NCBI GenBank assembly: GCA_965224045.1
Contig: CBDCYD010000015.1
Span: forward strand, 1,116,001-1,180,000
Length of the DNA: 64,000 nt
Origin: Tectiglobus sp965224045
GTDB taxonomy: Bacteria; Pseudomonadota; Alphaproteobacteria; Rhizobiales; Hyphomicrobiaceae
Direction of reading: 5' to 3'
The notes beneath the pieces were generated by a model, which was given only the letters and a program-made list of their open reading frames with translations, searched no databases and was not told the origin of the DNA. Made by a program: the position numbers and the translations under genes. This document shows positions 53,692 through 62,196 of this stretch, piece by piece (position 1 is the stretch's first letter; each line of letters begins with the position of its first letter).

Positions 53692-55605
53692 TCAGCGCGC
53701 CAGGCCCCGCATACGTGCACTCGTGGTGCCTGATGCCTGCCGGCTGGCCCGACTTACCGGGACGGCAGCGCCGGCCTCGTCGAACAGCTCGACCAATTGT
53801 TCCGTCATGGCACCTGCCAGTTCCGACGGATCCGTAATCGTGACTGCGCGGCGATAGTAACGCGTGACGTCGTGGCCAATGCCAATCGCCATCAACTCGA
53901 CTGGTGAACGCGTTTCGATTTCCTCGATGACCTGACGCAAGTGCAATTCAAGATAGGAGCCCGAATTGACCGACAGGGTCGAGTCATCGACCGGTGCACC
54001 GTCGGAGATCATCATCAGAATGCGGCGCTGTTCGGGCCGCCCGAGAAGGCGCCTGTGGGCCCAGGCCAGGGCCTCGCCGTCGATGTTTTCCTTCAGTAGA
54101 CCCTCGCGCATCATCAGCGCGAGGTTGCGTTTTGCGCGTCGCCAGGGCGCATCGGCGGACTTGTAGACGATGTGGCGCAGGTCATTGAGGCGGCCGGGCG
54201 CCGGTGGCTTGCTATCACCCAGCCACTGCTCGCGTGACTGCCCGCCCTTCCAGGCGCGCGTCGTGAAGCCGAGGATTTCGACCTTGACGCCACAGCGTTC
54301 GAGCGTGCGGGCCAGGATGTCGGCGCAGGTTGCAGCCACCATGATCGGACGACCGCGCATGCTGCCGGAATTGTCGAGCAATAGCGTCACCACCGTGTCG
54401 CGGAAGTCGGTGTCGAGTTCGCGCTTGTAGGACAGGGGCTGCATCGGGTCGATGACGATCCGGGTCAAGCGAGCGGCGTCGAGCATGCCCTCTTCGAGGT
54501 CGAACTCCCAGGCGCGGTTTTGCTGCGCCATCAGTTTGCGCTGAAGTTTGTTGGCGAGTCGCGAAACGGCGCCTGACAGGGCCCGCAACTCCTTGTCGAG
54601 AAACGTGCGCAGACGCTCCAGTTCCTCCGGCGTCGAGAGGTCTTCGGCTGCAATCTCCTCGTCGAAGGCCGTTGTGAAAACCTTGTAGCCAAAGGCCTCC
54701 GGGTCATCGAGCACGGAATAATTGGGGCGCCAGGGCTCGTCGGTATCGGCGGAGTCGTCGCCGTCGGAATCCATGTCGAACTCATCGGAATCCGACATGT
54801 CGGCGTTTTCTTCGAACTCGCCTTCCTCGCCCTGGGCGGTCTGTTCCTCGTTGGCGCGCTCTTCACCTTCGCTGCCTTCGCCCTGGTCCTGGTCGGACTG
54901 ATCGCCGGCATCCGGCTGATCTTCCTGTTCGCCGTCTTCTTCCTGCTGCTCGCCTTCCGACATTTCTTCGGAAAGCTCGAGCAAATGGAGGAGATCGCGG
55001 ACCATGCGGCCGAACTGCTCTTGGTCCTCGGCCATCGTGTCGAGCCGGTCGAGGGAATCTCCGGCGCGCTCTTCGACCCAGGGCCGCCAGACGTCGACCA
55101 CGGCTTGCGCATTCTCTGGTGGCGTAAGGCCGGTTAGGCGCTCACGAACGATCAATGCGAGCGCGTCTTCGAGCGGCGCTTCGGCGGTGTCCTGGACCTC
55201 GGTGAAGCGGCCGTGGGCATACTGGTCCTCGATCTTGGCCGTCAGATTCTGCGCCATGCCCGGCATGCGATTGCAGCCTAGAGCTTCAACGCGCGCGCGC
55301 TCGACCGCTTCGAACACGGAGCGCGCCTGACCTGCGCCAGGCTGGAGCTTCCTGTGCAGCTTGTCGTCGTGGCAGGCGACCGTCAGTGCGAGGCTGTCAG
55401 CCCAGCCACGCATAACGGCGACCTCGTGCGCCGTCGGCACCCGCGACGGTTCCGGCAAATAGATCGTCTTGCCGTCCGCCTGAGGCCGCCCGGCAGCGTA
55501 GCCGACCTGAACCTCGTCGTCTGCCGCGATTGCGCGCACGGCCATGCCGAGAACGCGCTTGAACGGTTCAGCCGGAGATTCTTTTCTGTTACTGCCGGTC
55601 GCCAT
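53692..55605 (-). CDS. cobT: cobaltochelatase subunit CobT
   Basis: A 637-residue subunit of the ATP-dependent aerobic cobaltochelatase (CobNST), which inserts cobalt into hydrogenobyrinate a,c-diamide in cobalamin synthesis. The N-terminal domain (PFKRVLGMAVRAIA, YLPEPSRVPT) is followed by an extremely acidic middle (about 215-300, Asp/Glu/Ser/Gln) and a C-terminal VWA domain with MIDAS LLLDNSGSMRGRPI. It is 100 bases downstream of cobS on the same strand. CobN is not in the window. The cobalamin product could supply corrinoid for MttB-type methyl transfer (inference). Confidence 0.95.
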   Translation of the reverse strand: MATGSNRKESPAEPFKRVLGMAVRAIAADDEVQVGYAAGRPQADGKTIYLPEPSRVPTAHEVAVMRGWADSLALTVACHDDKLHRKLQPGAGQARSVFEAVERARVEALGCNRMPGMAQNLTAKIEDQYAHGRFTEVQDTAEAPLEDALALIVRERLTGLTPPENAQAVVDVWRPWVEERAGDSLDRLDTMAEDQEQFGRMVRDLLHLLELSEEMSEGEQQEEDGEQEDQPDAGDQSDQDQGEGSEGEERANEEQTAQGEEGEFEENADMSDSDEFDMDSDGDDSADTDEPWRPNYSVLDDPEAFGYKVFTTAFDEEIAAEDLSTPEELERLRTFLDKELRALSGAVSRLANKLQRKLMAQQNRAWEFDLEEGMLDAARLTRIVIDPMQPLSYKRELDTDFRDTVVTLLLDNSGSMRGRPIMVAATCADILARTLERCGVKVEILGFTTRAWKGGQSREQWLGDSKPPAPGRLNDLRHIVYKSADAPWRRAKRNLALMMREGLLKENIDGEALAWAHRRLLGRPEQRRILMMISDGAPVDDSTLSVNSGSYLELHLRQVIEEIETRSPVELMAIGIGHDVTRYYRRAVTITDPSELAGAMTEQLVELFDEAGAAVPVSRASRQASGTTSARMRGLAR

Positions 55606-55705
55606 TCTTGAAAATGCTCACAATCGTAAAGCGCAGTCGGGCGATGAGCGCAGACATCACGCTTCAGTCCAGCGCCCGGCCCGAGCCGCACTCAGGACGT
55701 CATCT

Positions 55706-56698
55706 TCAGCTCAACGCCACGTTGGCTGCGCTCTCAGGCAGTTCCTCGCCAAAGCAACGCTGGTAGAATTCCGCCACGACCGGACGCTCCAACTCATCGC
55801 ACTTGTTGAGGAAGGTCAGCTGGAAGGCGAAGCCGATGTCGTTGAAGATTTCGGCATTCTCGGCCCAGGTCATGACGGTTCGCGGGCTCATCACCGTCGA
55901 GATATCACCGTTGATGAACGAATTGCGCGTCAGGTCAGCAACGCGGACCATGTTGGAGATGACCTGCCGCGAGGCGTCGTCCTTCTGAAAGCTCTTGACC
56001 TTCGAGAGCACGATGTTGGTTTCGTCGTCGTGCGGCAGGTAGTTGAGCGTGCAGACGATCGACCAGCGGTCCATCTGGCCCTGGTTGATCTGCTGGGTGC
56101 CGTGATAGAGGCCCGAGGTGTCGCCGAGGCCGATCGTATTGGTGGTCGAAAACAATCGAAACGCGGGGTGAGGCCGGATGACCTTCGACTGGTCCAGCAG
56201 AGTGAGCTTGCCGGAAACCTCGAGCACGCGCTGGATCACGAACATCACGTCCGGGCGGCCTGCATCGTACTCGTCGAAGACGAGCGCGACATTATTCTGC
56301 AGGGCCCACGGCAGAATTCCTTCGCGGAACTCGGTGATCTGCTGGCCGTCTTTCAAAACGATCGCGTCCTTGCCGACAAGATCGATGCGGCTGACATGGC
56401 TGTCGAGGTTGACTCGCACGCACGGCCAGTTGAGACGGGCGGCGACCTGCTCGATGTGGGTCGACTTGCCCGTGCCGTGGTAGCCCTGGATCATCACGCG
56501 GCGGTTGAACTTGAAACCGGCAAGGATGGCCAGCGTCACCTCACGATTGAACAGGTAGTCCGGATCGAAGTCGGGCACATGCTCGTTCGGCTCCGCGTAG
56601 GACGGAACCTCCATGTCACTTTCGATATTGAACGTATCGCGAACGGAAATCATAGTTTCCGGCAGGCCAGGAGCACCAGCTTGGGCGGTTGCGAGCAT
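55706..56698 (-). CDS. cobS: cobaltochelatase subunit CobS
   Basis: A 330-residue AAA+ ATPase that forms the ring partner of CobT. Walker A is GYHGTGKST (residues 72-80), Walker B VALVFDEYD, with sensor region FSTTNTIGLGDTSGLYHGT and C-terminal SPRTVMTWAENAEIF. ATG 56698 is chosen because GGAAAG lies five bases upstream and the family length is about 330. It is upstream of cobT and downstream of a J-domain gene on the same strand. Confidence 0.95.
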   Translation of the reverse strand: MLATAQAGAPGLPETMISVRDTFNIESDMEVPSYAEPNEHVPDFDPDYLFNREVTLAILAGFKFNRRVMIQGYHGTGKSTHIEQVAARLNWPCVRVNLDSHVSRIDLVGKDAIVLKDGQQITEFREGILPWALQNNVALVFDEYDAGRPDVMFVIQRVLEVSGKLTLLDQSKVIRPHPAFRLFSTTNTIGLGDTSGLYHGTQQINQGQMDRWSIVCTLNYLPHDDETNIVLSKVKSFQKDDASRQVISNMVRVADLTRNSFINGDISTVMSPRTVMTWAENAEIFNDIGFAFQLTFLNKCDELERPVVAEFYQRCFGEELPESAANVALS

Positions 56699-56797
56699 GC
56701 GTCTTTCCGGATGAAGTTCGAGTTTGATCAAACCCCGGGCACGATGGCCGGAGGCAGAGGATTCGCGGGTTGTTCTAAGACTTGGACGTTGCTGCCG

Positions 56798-57430
56798 TCA
56801 AACCAGACCAACCTGTTTGAGATAATTATAGGCCTGGATGATCTCGCGCAACTTTTCCTCGGAGCCACGGTCACCACCATTCGCATCTGGATGATGACGT
56901 TTGACCAGGGCCTTGAAACGAGACTTGATCTCGGTCTTGTCGGCGGCATCGCCAAGCCCGAGTGCCGCAAGCGCCTTTTTTTCCAGCGGCTTGCGCTTGC
57001 GCTGCGGTTGCCGGGCGTCCTCGCGGGCCTGCTTGGCGCGCCAGGCATGAAAGCCCTGGGCACTCCCGCGAGCCTGTGACACACGCTGGATATCGTCGGG
57101 TGTTGCCGCGCGGCGCTGGCCACCTACGTATGCGTTGGCGCCGGCTTTCCAGGTCGGACGGTGGCCGTATGCCGCATCGCGATGGAAATCTTCGACTTCG
57201 GCATCACTCATGCCCGAGAAGTAGTTGTACGAGGAATTGAACTGGCGGATGTGGTCGGAACAAAACAGGTAGAACTGGCCCTCTTTGCCGCGCCCCTTCG
57301 GCGCGCGATGCGCACCCGCGCGATTGCAACCCTTCCATTGGCAGGTCGGATTGTCCGGTTTCTCGGCCGGCGCCTCGCTGGCGTCCGGCTTAATCCGGAT
57401 CATGTCGAAGTATTTCGATTCAAGCTTCAT
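56798..57430 (-). CDS. J-domain protein associated with cobST
   Basis: A 210-residue protein. The N-terminal half carries a Cys/His-containing segment (CQWKGCNRAGAHRAPKGRG, FYLFCSDHIRQFN) that could bind zinc, followed by a basic linker. The C-terminal 65 residues are a J domain: ALAALGLGDAADKTEIKSRF, KRHHPDANGGDRG with the HPD motif, and EEKLREIIQAYNYLKQ. It probably directs DnaK to a specific client; position next to cobS, and divergent from bolA, is conserved in related genomes as I recall. ATG 57430 follows an in-frame GTG. Confidence 0.88.
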   Translation of the reverse strand: MKLESKYFDMIRIKPDASEAPAEKPDNPTCQWKGCNRAGAHRAPKGRGKEGQFYLFCSDHIRQFNSSYNYFSGMSDAEVEDFHRDAAYGHRPTWKAGANAYVGGQRRAATPDDIQRVSQARGSAQGFHAWRAKQAREDARQPQRKRKPLEKKALAALGLGDAADKTEIKSRFKALVKRHHPDANGGDRGSEEKLREIIQAYNYLKQVGLV

Positions 57431-57535
57431 CACGACTTCAGTATGTGATCGGACCGATCATGAGACAAGCGCCATGGTCGCAGTCGATATCCGCCGTGGC
57501 CGAACAGCTATATCGGACTTGACGCAGGGCCCTGG

Positions 57536-57550
57536 TTTGGGTCACCCAAA
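57536..57550. promoter_or_regulatory. perfect palindrome between the J-domain gene and bolA
   Basis: TTTGGGTCACCCAAA is a perfect inverted repeat with 7-bp half-sites around one central base, located in the 257-base divergent region. A TTGACG lies 15 bases to the left. It is a plausible operator for bolA or the J-domain/cob genes. Confidence 0.4.
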
Positions 57551-57687
57551 TAGGTTGATGTGTGCCCAAGCGGCCGGCGCGAGCAATCCGGCCTGCCGTG
57601 TTGCACCGATACCATCTGCCACCGCGCCCTCGGAACGCCACCATAGACGGTGAGCCTTCGGAGTGCACTGCGGGGAATGTGTGAGCC

Positions 57688-57963
57688 ATGTCCACTGAAG
57701 CTGCAATTCGTGAAAAATTGATGATCGGCCTGGAACCGATCCGACTCGACGTGATCAACGAGAGCGACCTTCACGCCGGCCACCGCTCGTCGCCGGGAAC
57801 CGGCGAGAGCCATTTCCGCGTCACCGTGGTTTCAGCAAAATTCTCGGGGCTTTCGCGCGTCGCGCGCCATCGCCTGATCAACGAACTGCTCGTCGAGGAA
57901 CTGGCCGGCAAGGTGCATGCGCTCGCCATCCACGCCCATGCGCCCGGCGAGCAGGTTGCATAG
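57688..57963 (+). CDS. bolA: BolA family protein
   Basis: A 91-residue BolA protein with the class II KH-like fold: IREKLMIGLEPIRLDVINES, GHRSSPGTGESHFRVTVVSAKF with the loop histidines, and SRVARHRLINELLVEEL ending in HALAIHAHAP. BolA proteins pair with monothiol glutaredoxins to handle [2Fe-2S] clusters. It is divergent from the J-domain gene and followed by a 13-bp tandem repeat. Confidence 0.93.
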   Translation: MSTEAAIREKLMIGLEPIRLDVINESDLHAGHRSSPGTGESHFRVTVVSAKFSGLSRVARHRLINELLVEELAGKVHALAIHAHAPGEQVA

Positions 57964-57996
57964 CGCAGGCGGTGGCGTGGCGGAACGGCGGCCGCT

Positions 57997-58044
57997 GACG
58001 TTGACGGGCGACGTTGACGGGCGACGTTGACGGGCGACGTTGAC
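57997..58044. repeat. 13-bp tandem repeat, 3.7 copies
   Basis: GACGTTGACGGGC occurs at 57997-58009, 58010-58022 and 58023-58035 without change, and a fourth partial unit GACGTTGAC starts at 58036, followed by GTTGAC. It lies between bolA and the GST gene. The repeats contain TTGAC, so several -35-like boxes are stacked upstream of the GST. Confidence 0.9.
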
Positions 58045-58120
58045 GTTGACTGGCGCGTCGCACCCGCCCTTCAATTGCGCCCATCCCGACACGTCGATCA
58101 TCACAAGGACACTGTCTCTC

Positions 58121-58726
58121 ATGAAGCTCTACCACGCGCCGCGCACCCGCTCCGTGCGCATCGTCTGGCTGCTCGAGGAACTCGGCCTGCCTTACGAGCT
58201 GGAACTCTTTTCACTGGGGGATCCGGCCATGCGCGCACCCGAATATCTGGCGATCCACCCCATGGGCCGAGTGCCGACGCTCGAGGACGGCGAGGTTACG
58301 ATCTTCGAATCCGGGGCCATCGTCGAGTACGTCATCGGCAAGTATGGCGAAGGACGTATGCGCCCCGATCCGTCATCGCCGGACTTTCCACACTACCTGC
58401 AATGGCTGCACTACGCCGAAGGCATGATCATGCCGCCGGTCAACACGATCGTGGTCGAAACCATTCTGTTGCCGCCGGACAAGCGTAACCAAGTCAACGT
58501 CGACCGGGCGACGAAGCTGCTCGGGCGGATGTTGACGGCGGTCGACAAACATATGGCCGGCCGCGAGTTTCTTGCCGGTGAATTTTCAGGTGCCGACATC
58601 ATGACGGGTCATGCCTGCACGGTTGCCAAGCGCCTCGGTGCGGACGTCGCGAACCTGCCGAACGTTTCCGCTTACATCGACCACCTCAATGCACGGCCAG
58701 CCCTGCAAAAGGCCTGGGCGACCTGA
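58121..58726 (+). CDS. glutathione S-transferase
   Basis: A 201-residue GST. The N-terminal thioredoxin-like domain has MKLYHAPRTRSVRIVWLLEELG, in which Ser12 is the likely residue activating glutathione, then GRVPTLEDGEVTIFESGAIVEYV with the cis-Pro and the ES glutathione-binding pair. The helical C-terminal domain contains FLAGEFSGADIMTGHAC. The ATG at 58121 fits the family start. It is distinct from the fragment at the left edge of the window. Substrate unknown. Confidence 0.92.
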   Translation: MKLYHAPRTRSVRIVWLLEELGLPYELELFSLGDPAMRAPEYLAIHPMGRVPTLEDGEVTIFESGAIVEYVIGKYGEGRMRPDPSSPDFPHYLQWLHYAEGMIMPPVNTIVVETILLPPDKRNQVNVDRATKLLGRMLTAVDKHMAGREFLAGEFSGADIMTGHACTVAKRLGADVANLPNVSAYIDHLNARPALQKAWAT

Positions 58727-58801
58727 CACGCGACCTGGCACACGATGGTCCGCATGGCGGCGGCGCATTCAGATCCGGCGTTGCTGGGGGCGACAGCGCG
58801 G

Positions 58802-59566
58802 CTATCCCATGTACAGGCCGCCGTTGGCATGGACGAGTTCGCCGGTCATGAAGCGGGCCGCGTCGGAGGCGAGGAAGACGATGATGTCGGCAATGTCGCC
58901 CGGCTGCGCCATGGCACCGAGCGGCACCAGGGCCGACTGCTCGGCCATCTCCGCCTCGGAGAACTGGTAGCGCGGCTGGGCCGTGTCGGTAATGCCCGGT
59001 GCTATGGCATTGACGCGGATGCCATGCGGCGCAAGGGCGAGCGCCATGGAGCGGGTCATGCCAATGATGCCGGTCTTGCTCGCGGAGTAGTGGGCGCCGA
59101 GCACGTGGCCGCGTACCGACGATGAGGAAATGTTGACGATCGCACCCGCGACGGCAGCGTCCACCATCTTCCTGGCCGCCGCCTGAGCGACGAAAAAGCT
59201 TCCCTTGAGATTGACGCCGTGGACCAGGTCCCACTCCTCTTCGGTCACCTCGAGAACTTCGGAACGCGGGAAAACACCGGCATTGTTGATGAGGATATCA
59301 AGACCGCCGAGGGCATCGTGGGCCGCGTCGACAAGCTGGTATGCTGCGGCCTTGCCGGAAACGTCGCCCTGAACACACGCGGCCTGGCGCCCGGTGGCGC
59401 GGACCCTATCGGCAATTGCACCGGCCGCCGCCTCGTCATCGAGCCAGTTGATGACAACATCGGCTCCGGCTGCGGCGAGAGCCAAGACGACGGCCTTGCC
59501 GATGCCCTGCTGCGCTCCGGTGACCAGGGCCCTGCGACCCGAAAGAGATGTGCTCGTCAGCGCCAT
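58802..59566 (-). CDS. short-chain dehydrogenase/reductase (FabG-like)
   Basis: A 254-residue classical SDR with NAD(P)-binding TGAQQGIG (17-24), NNAG, catalytic Ser in NISSSSVRG and intact YSASK, and an ending typical of FabG-type reductases (FLASDAARFMTGELVHANGG). AGGAG seven bases before the ATG supports the start. The intact catalytic residues contrast with the SDR at 10163-10945. It converges on the GST gene; substrate unknown. Confidence 0.92.
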   Translation of the reverse strand: MALTSTSLSGRRALVTGAQQGIGKAVVLALAAAGADVVINWLDDEAAAGAIADRVRATGRQAACVQGDVSGKAAAYQLVDAAHDALGGLDILINNAGVFPRSEVLEVTEEEWDLVHGVNLKGSFFVAQAAARKMVDAAVAGAIVNISSSSVRGHVLGAHYSASKTGIIGMTRSMALALAPHGIRVNAIAPGITDTAQPRYQFSEAEMAEQSALVPLGAMAQPGDIADIIVFLASDAARFMTGELVHANGGLYMG

Positions 59567-59807
59567 GGCCGCACTCCTGTCTGGGCTTCGGCGGCAAGGC
59601 TAGCGCGCGGGCCGCCCGAACGGCAATGCGTGTCGCGCCCGGTGCACATACCGAGGATCGCTGACCGCGCGTGTTGCAAAGCACTCCAAATATTGCGCCA
59701 ACGCGACCTGGACCCGCTGTTTGCGCCAACGCCATCGGTTTGGTCGTCTATCACGTGAGCGTGAACGGAAAGGGCAAATTCGACGTACATCGCACGCGCG
59801 CCACATG

Positions 59808-59858
59808 TTGCCTGGCCAGTCTACTTGCCTGGCTGGTCTACATGCCTGGCTGGTCTAC
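59808..59858. repeat. 17-bp tandem repeat, three copies
   Basis: TTGCCTGGCCAGTCTAC, TTGCCTGGCTGGTCTAC and ATGCCTGGCTGGTCTAC follow one another without gaps (59808-59824, 59825-59841, 59842-59858), differing at two or three positions. The length is not a multiple of three, and no gene spans it. Confidence 0.88.
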
Positions 59859-60159
59859 CGGCGCGGCTTCTTGCGAAGGCCGCAATCCGGGCGAGAGGAG
59901 AGCATCCGGCGTACGCTCCGCGGACGCCCCCCAGGTTGTATCCGCCCGGCCGGTGCGGCGGCCGCCGGTCGCTCGTTACCGCTTGGCGTGTTTCTCCTTG
60001 TCCCTCGCCAGATTTTTCTGCGCCCCGGCGTTACCCGTGGCCTGACGTCAACACGTAAACCATCCTTGCGACAAAACGGTCACAGAAACGCGAACGTATG
60101 TGGTCGCTCTTGCGCCATCCCGCCAAGCAATAGTAGATCAGATGATAAGCAATGAGTAA

Positions 60160-60180
60160 GCCGTGCGATGAACGCACGGC
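60160..60180 (+). promoter_or_regulatory. leader hairpin before the acyl-CoA ligase
   Basis: GCCGTGCG (60160-60167), loop ATGAA, CGCACGGC (60173-60180) form a perfect 8-bp stem ending five bases before the GGGAGGGAG ribosome-binding site of the next gene. In RNA it could affect translation; in DNA it could be an operator. Confidence 0.5.
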
Positions 60181-60201
60181 ACAATGGGAGGGAGTACGCC
60201 A

Positions 60202-62196
60202 GTGAGCGGGACCGACGCGTCTCGTCCGCATGACGCGGCATTAGACACGATCCCGAAGCTCTTGTTGCGCAACGCCAAGACGTTTGCAAAACGACCAGCC
60301 TATCGGGAAAAGTACCTGGGCATCTGGCAAACCTGGGATTGGGCGGAAACGCGCGAGCAGGTGCGTGACTTTGCGCTCGGGCTGCACCAACTCGGGCTTC
60401 AGCGCGGCGACACGGTCGCGATTGTCGGAGACAACCGGCCGCGCCTTTATGCGACTTTCGCGACGGCGCAAAGCCTCGGCGCGGTGCCGGTGCCGGTTTA
60501 TCAGGACTCGGTCGCCGACGAGATGGCCTACGTGCTGAACCACGCCGAAGTGAAATTCGCCGTCGTCGAAGACCAGGAGCAGGTCGACAAGCTCCTCAGT
60601 ATCGTCGACGAGGTGCCGTCCCTGCAAAAGATCATCTATGTCGAACCGCGTGGCCTGCAGAAGTATGACCATACCAATCTGCACAGCTATAGCGACGTGC
60701 AGCAGATGGGCCGCGACAGGATCAAGCAGGACGCCGGTGCCGAACAGTGGTGGCTCGACGAAATCGCCAAAGGCAAGGGTGAGGACGTCTGTGTCATGCT
60801 CTACACCTCCGGCACCACGGGCCGGCCGAAAGGTGTTCTACTGAGTTTCGACAACCAAATCGTTTCGGCACGCAACGCCAACGCTTTCGACAACTTGACT
60901 GACAAGGACGAGATTATCGCCTACCTGCCCATGGCATGGGTTGGCGACAACATCTTTTCCGTGGCACAGGCATACGAAGCGGGTTTCTGCGTCGCCTGCC
61001 CCGAAAGCCCGCAGACGGTACAGGCCGACCGCCGGGAGATCGGGCCGACATTTTTCTTCGCGCCGCCGCGCGGCTTCGAAAACCAGCTGACCGACATTAC
61101 GGTGCGCATGGAGGATGCCGGAGCCATCAAGCGCTGGATGTACGGCATGTTCCTGAGGGTCGCCGACCGCTGCGGCGAGAAGATCCTCGAGGGCAAGTTT
61201 GTCAATCCATACGACCGGTTCATGTACTGGCTCGGCAATATCTTCGTCTACGGACCGCTGCGTAACAGGCTCGGGTTCTCCCGGCTCAGGATCGGCTACA
61301 CCGCCGGCGAAGCGATCGGACCGGAGATGTTCAAGTTCTACCGGGCGCTCGGCATCAACCTGAAGCAGCTCTACGGGCAAACCGAAGCTTCGGTTTACGT
61401 GACGGCGCAGCCGGACGGCGAGATCTTCGCCGATACCGTGGGCAAACCGTCCAAAGACGTCGAACTGAAAGTCGCCGACAACGGCGAAGTCTTGTACCGC
61501 AGCCCTGGCGTGTTTCAGAGCTATTACAAGAACGAAGAGGCGACGACGTCGACAAAGACGGCAGATGGCTGGGTACATTCCGGCGATGCCGGCTTCATCG
61601 ACAATCGCGGCCATCTCGTCATCATCGACCGGGCAAAGGACGTCGGCAAGCTGAACGACGGTTCGTTGTTTGCGCCAAAGTATCTCGAGAACAAGATCAA
61701 GTTCTTTTCGGAAATCCGCGAGGCGGTGGCCATCGGCGATGGACGCGACTTTGCGACGATGATGATCAATATCGACCTTGTGTCCGTCGGCAACTGGGCG
61801 GAACGCAACAATGTAATCTACGCCAGCTACCAGGAACTCGCGAGTCATCCCGACGTCTACGCGATGGTCGAGCGCCGTGTGGACGAGCTCAACCGGTCCC
61901 TCAAGGACGAGCCCCGTATGGCCGGCTCGCAGATCAAGCGCTTCCTCATTCTGATCAAGGAGCTGGACGCGGACGACGGCGAGCTGACACGGACCCAAAA
62001 GGTGCGCCGCAGCTTTATCGCCGAGCGCTACGGAGCGCTGATCAAGGCGCTCTACGATGGCTCCGATGTGTGTCATCTCGAGGCCGAAGTGACCTTCGAG
62101 GATGGCCGCAAGGGGATGATCAAGGGTGACGTGCGGATCGTCGACATGGAGACCTATCCCGTCGCGACGGTGCCGGTGAAGGAGGCCGCGGAATAA
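60202..62196 (+). CDS. AMP-dependent acyl-CoA synthetase (long-chain type)
   Basis: A 664-residue ANL-superfamily ligase that forms an acyl-AMP and then an acyl-CoA. Motifs: YTSGTTGRPKG (P-loop-like, about residue 203), GYTAGEAIG, YGQTEA and GWVHSGDAGFIDNRGHLVIIDRAKDVGKL, with the C-terminal hinge as in FadD/ACSL enzymes. GTG 60202 is the start: the upstream in-frame ATG at 60184 is itself part of the GGGAGGGAG ribosome-binding site. Its TAA stop overlaps the ATG of the ABC ATPase gene, so import and CoA activation of a carboxylic acid are probably coupled. Confidence 0.92.
   Translation: MSGTDASRPHDAALDTIPKLLLRNAKTFAKRPAYREKYLGIWQTWDWAETREQVRDFALGLHQLGLQRGDTVAIVGDNRPRLYATFATAQSLGAVPVPVYQDSVADEMAYVLNHAEVKFAVVEDQEQVDKLLSIVDEVPSLQKIIYVEPRGLQKYDHTNLHSYSDVQQMGRDRIKQDAGAEQWWLDEIAKGKGEDVCVMLYTSGTTGRPKGVLLSFDNQIVSARNANAFDNLTDKDEIIAYLPMAWVGDNIFSVAQAYEAGFCVACPESPQTVQADRREIGPTFFFAPPRGFENQLTDITVRMEDAGAIKRWMYGMFLRVADRCGEKILEGKFVNPYDRFMYWLGNIFVYGPLRNRLGFSRLRIGYTAGEAIGPEMFKFYRALGINLKQLYGQTEASVYVTAQPDGEIFADTVGKPSKDVELKVADNGEVLYRSPGVFQSYYKNEEATTSTKTADGWVHSGDAGFIDNRGHLVIIDRAKDVGKLNDGSLFAPKYLENKIKFFSEIREAVAIGDGRDFATMMINIDLVSVGNWAERNNVIYASYQELASHPDVYAMVERRVDELNRSLKDEPRMAGSQIKRFLILIKELDADDGELTRTQKVRRSFIAERYGALIKALYDGSDVCHLEAEVTFEDGRKGMIKGDVRIVDMETYPVATVPVKEAAE

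Larger units (their letters stand above)
59567..60201. other. 635-base divergent intergenic region
   Basis: It lies between the SDR (minus) and the acyl-CoA ligase (plus). Only short frames without family resemblance are present. It contains a 17-bp tandem repeat at 59808-59858 and a perfect 8-bp hairpin at 60160-60180 immediately before the ligase ribosome-binding site. Confidence 0.6.
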
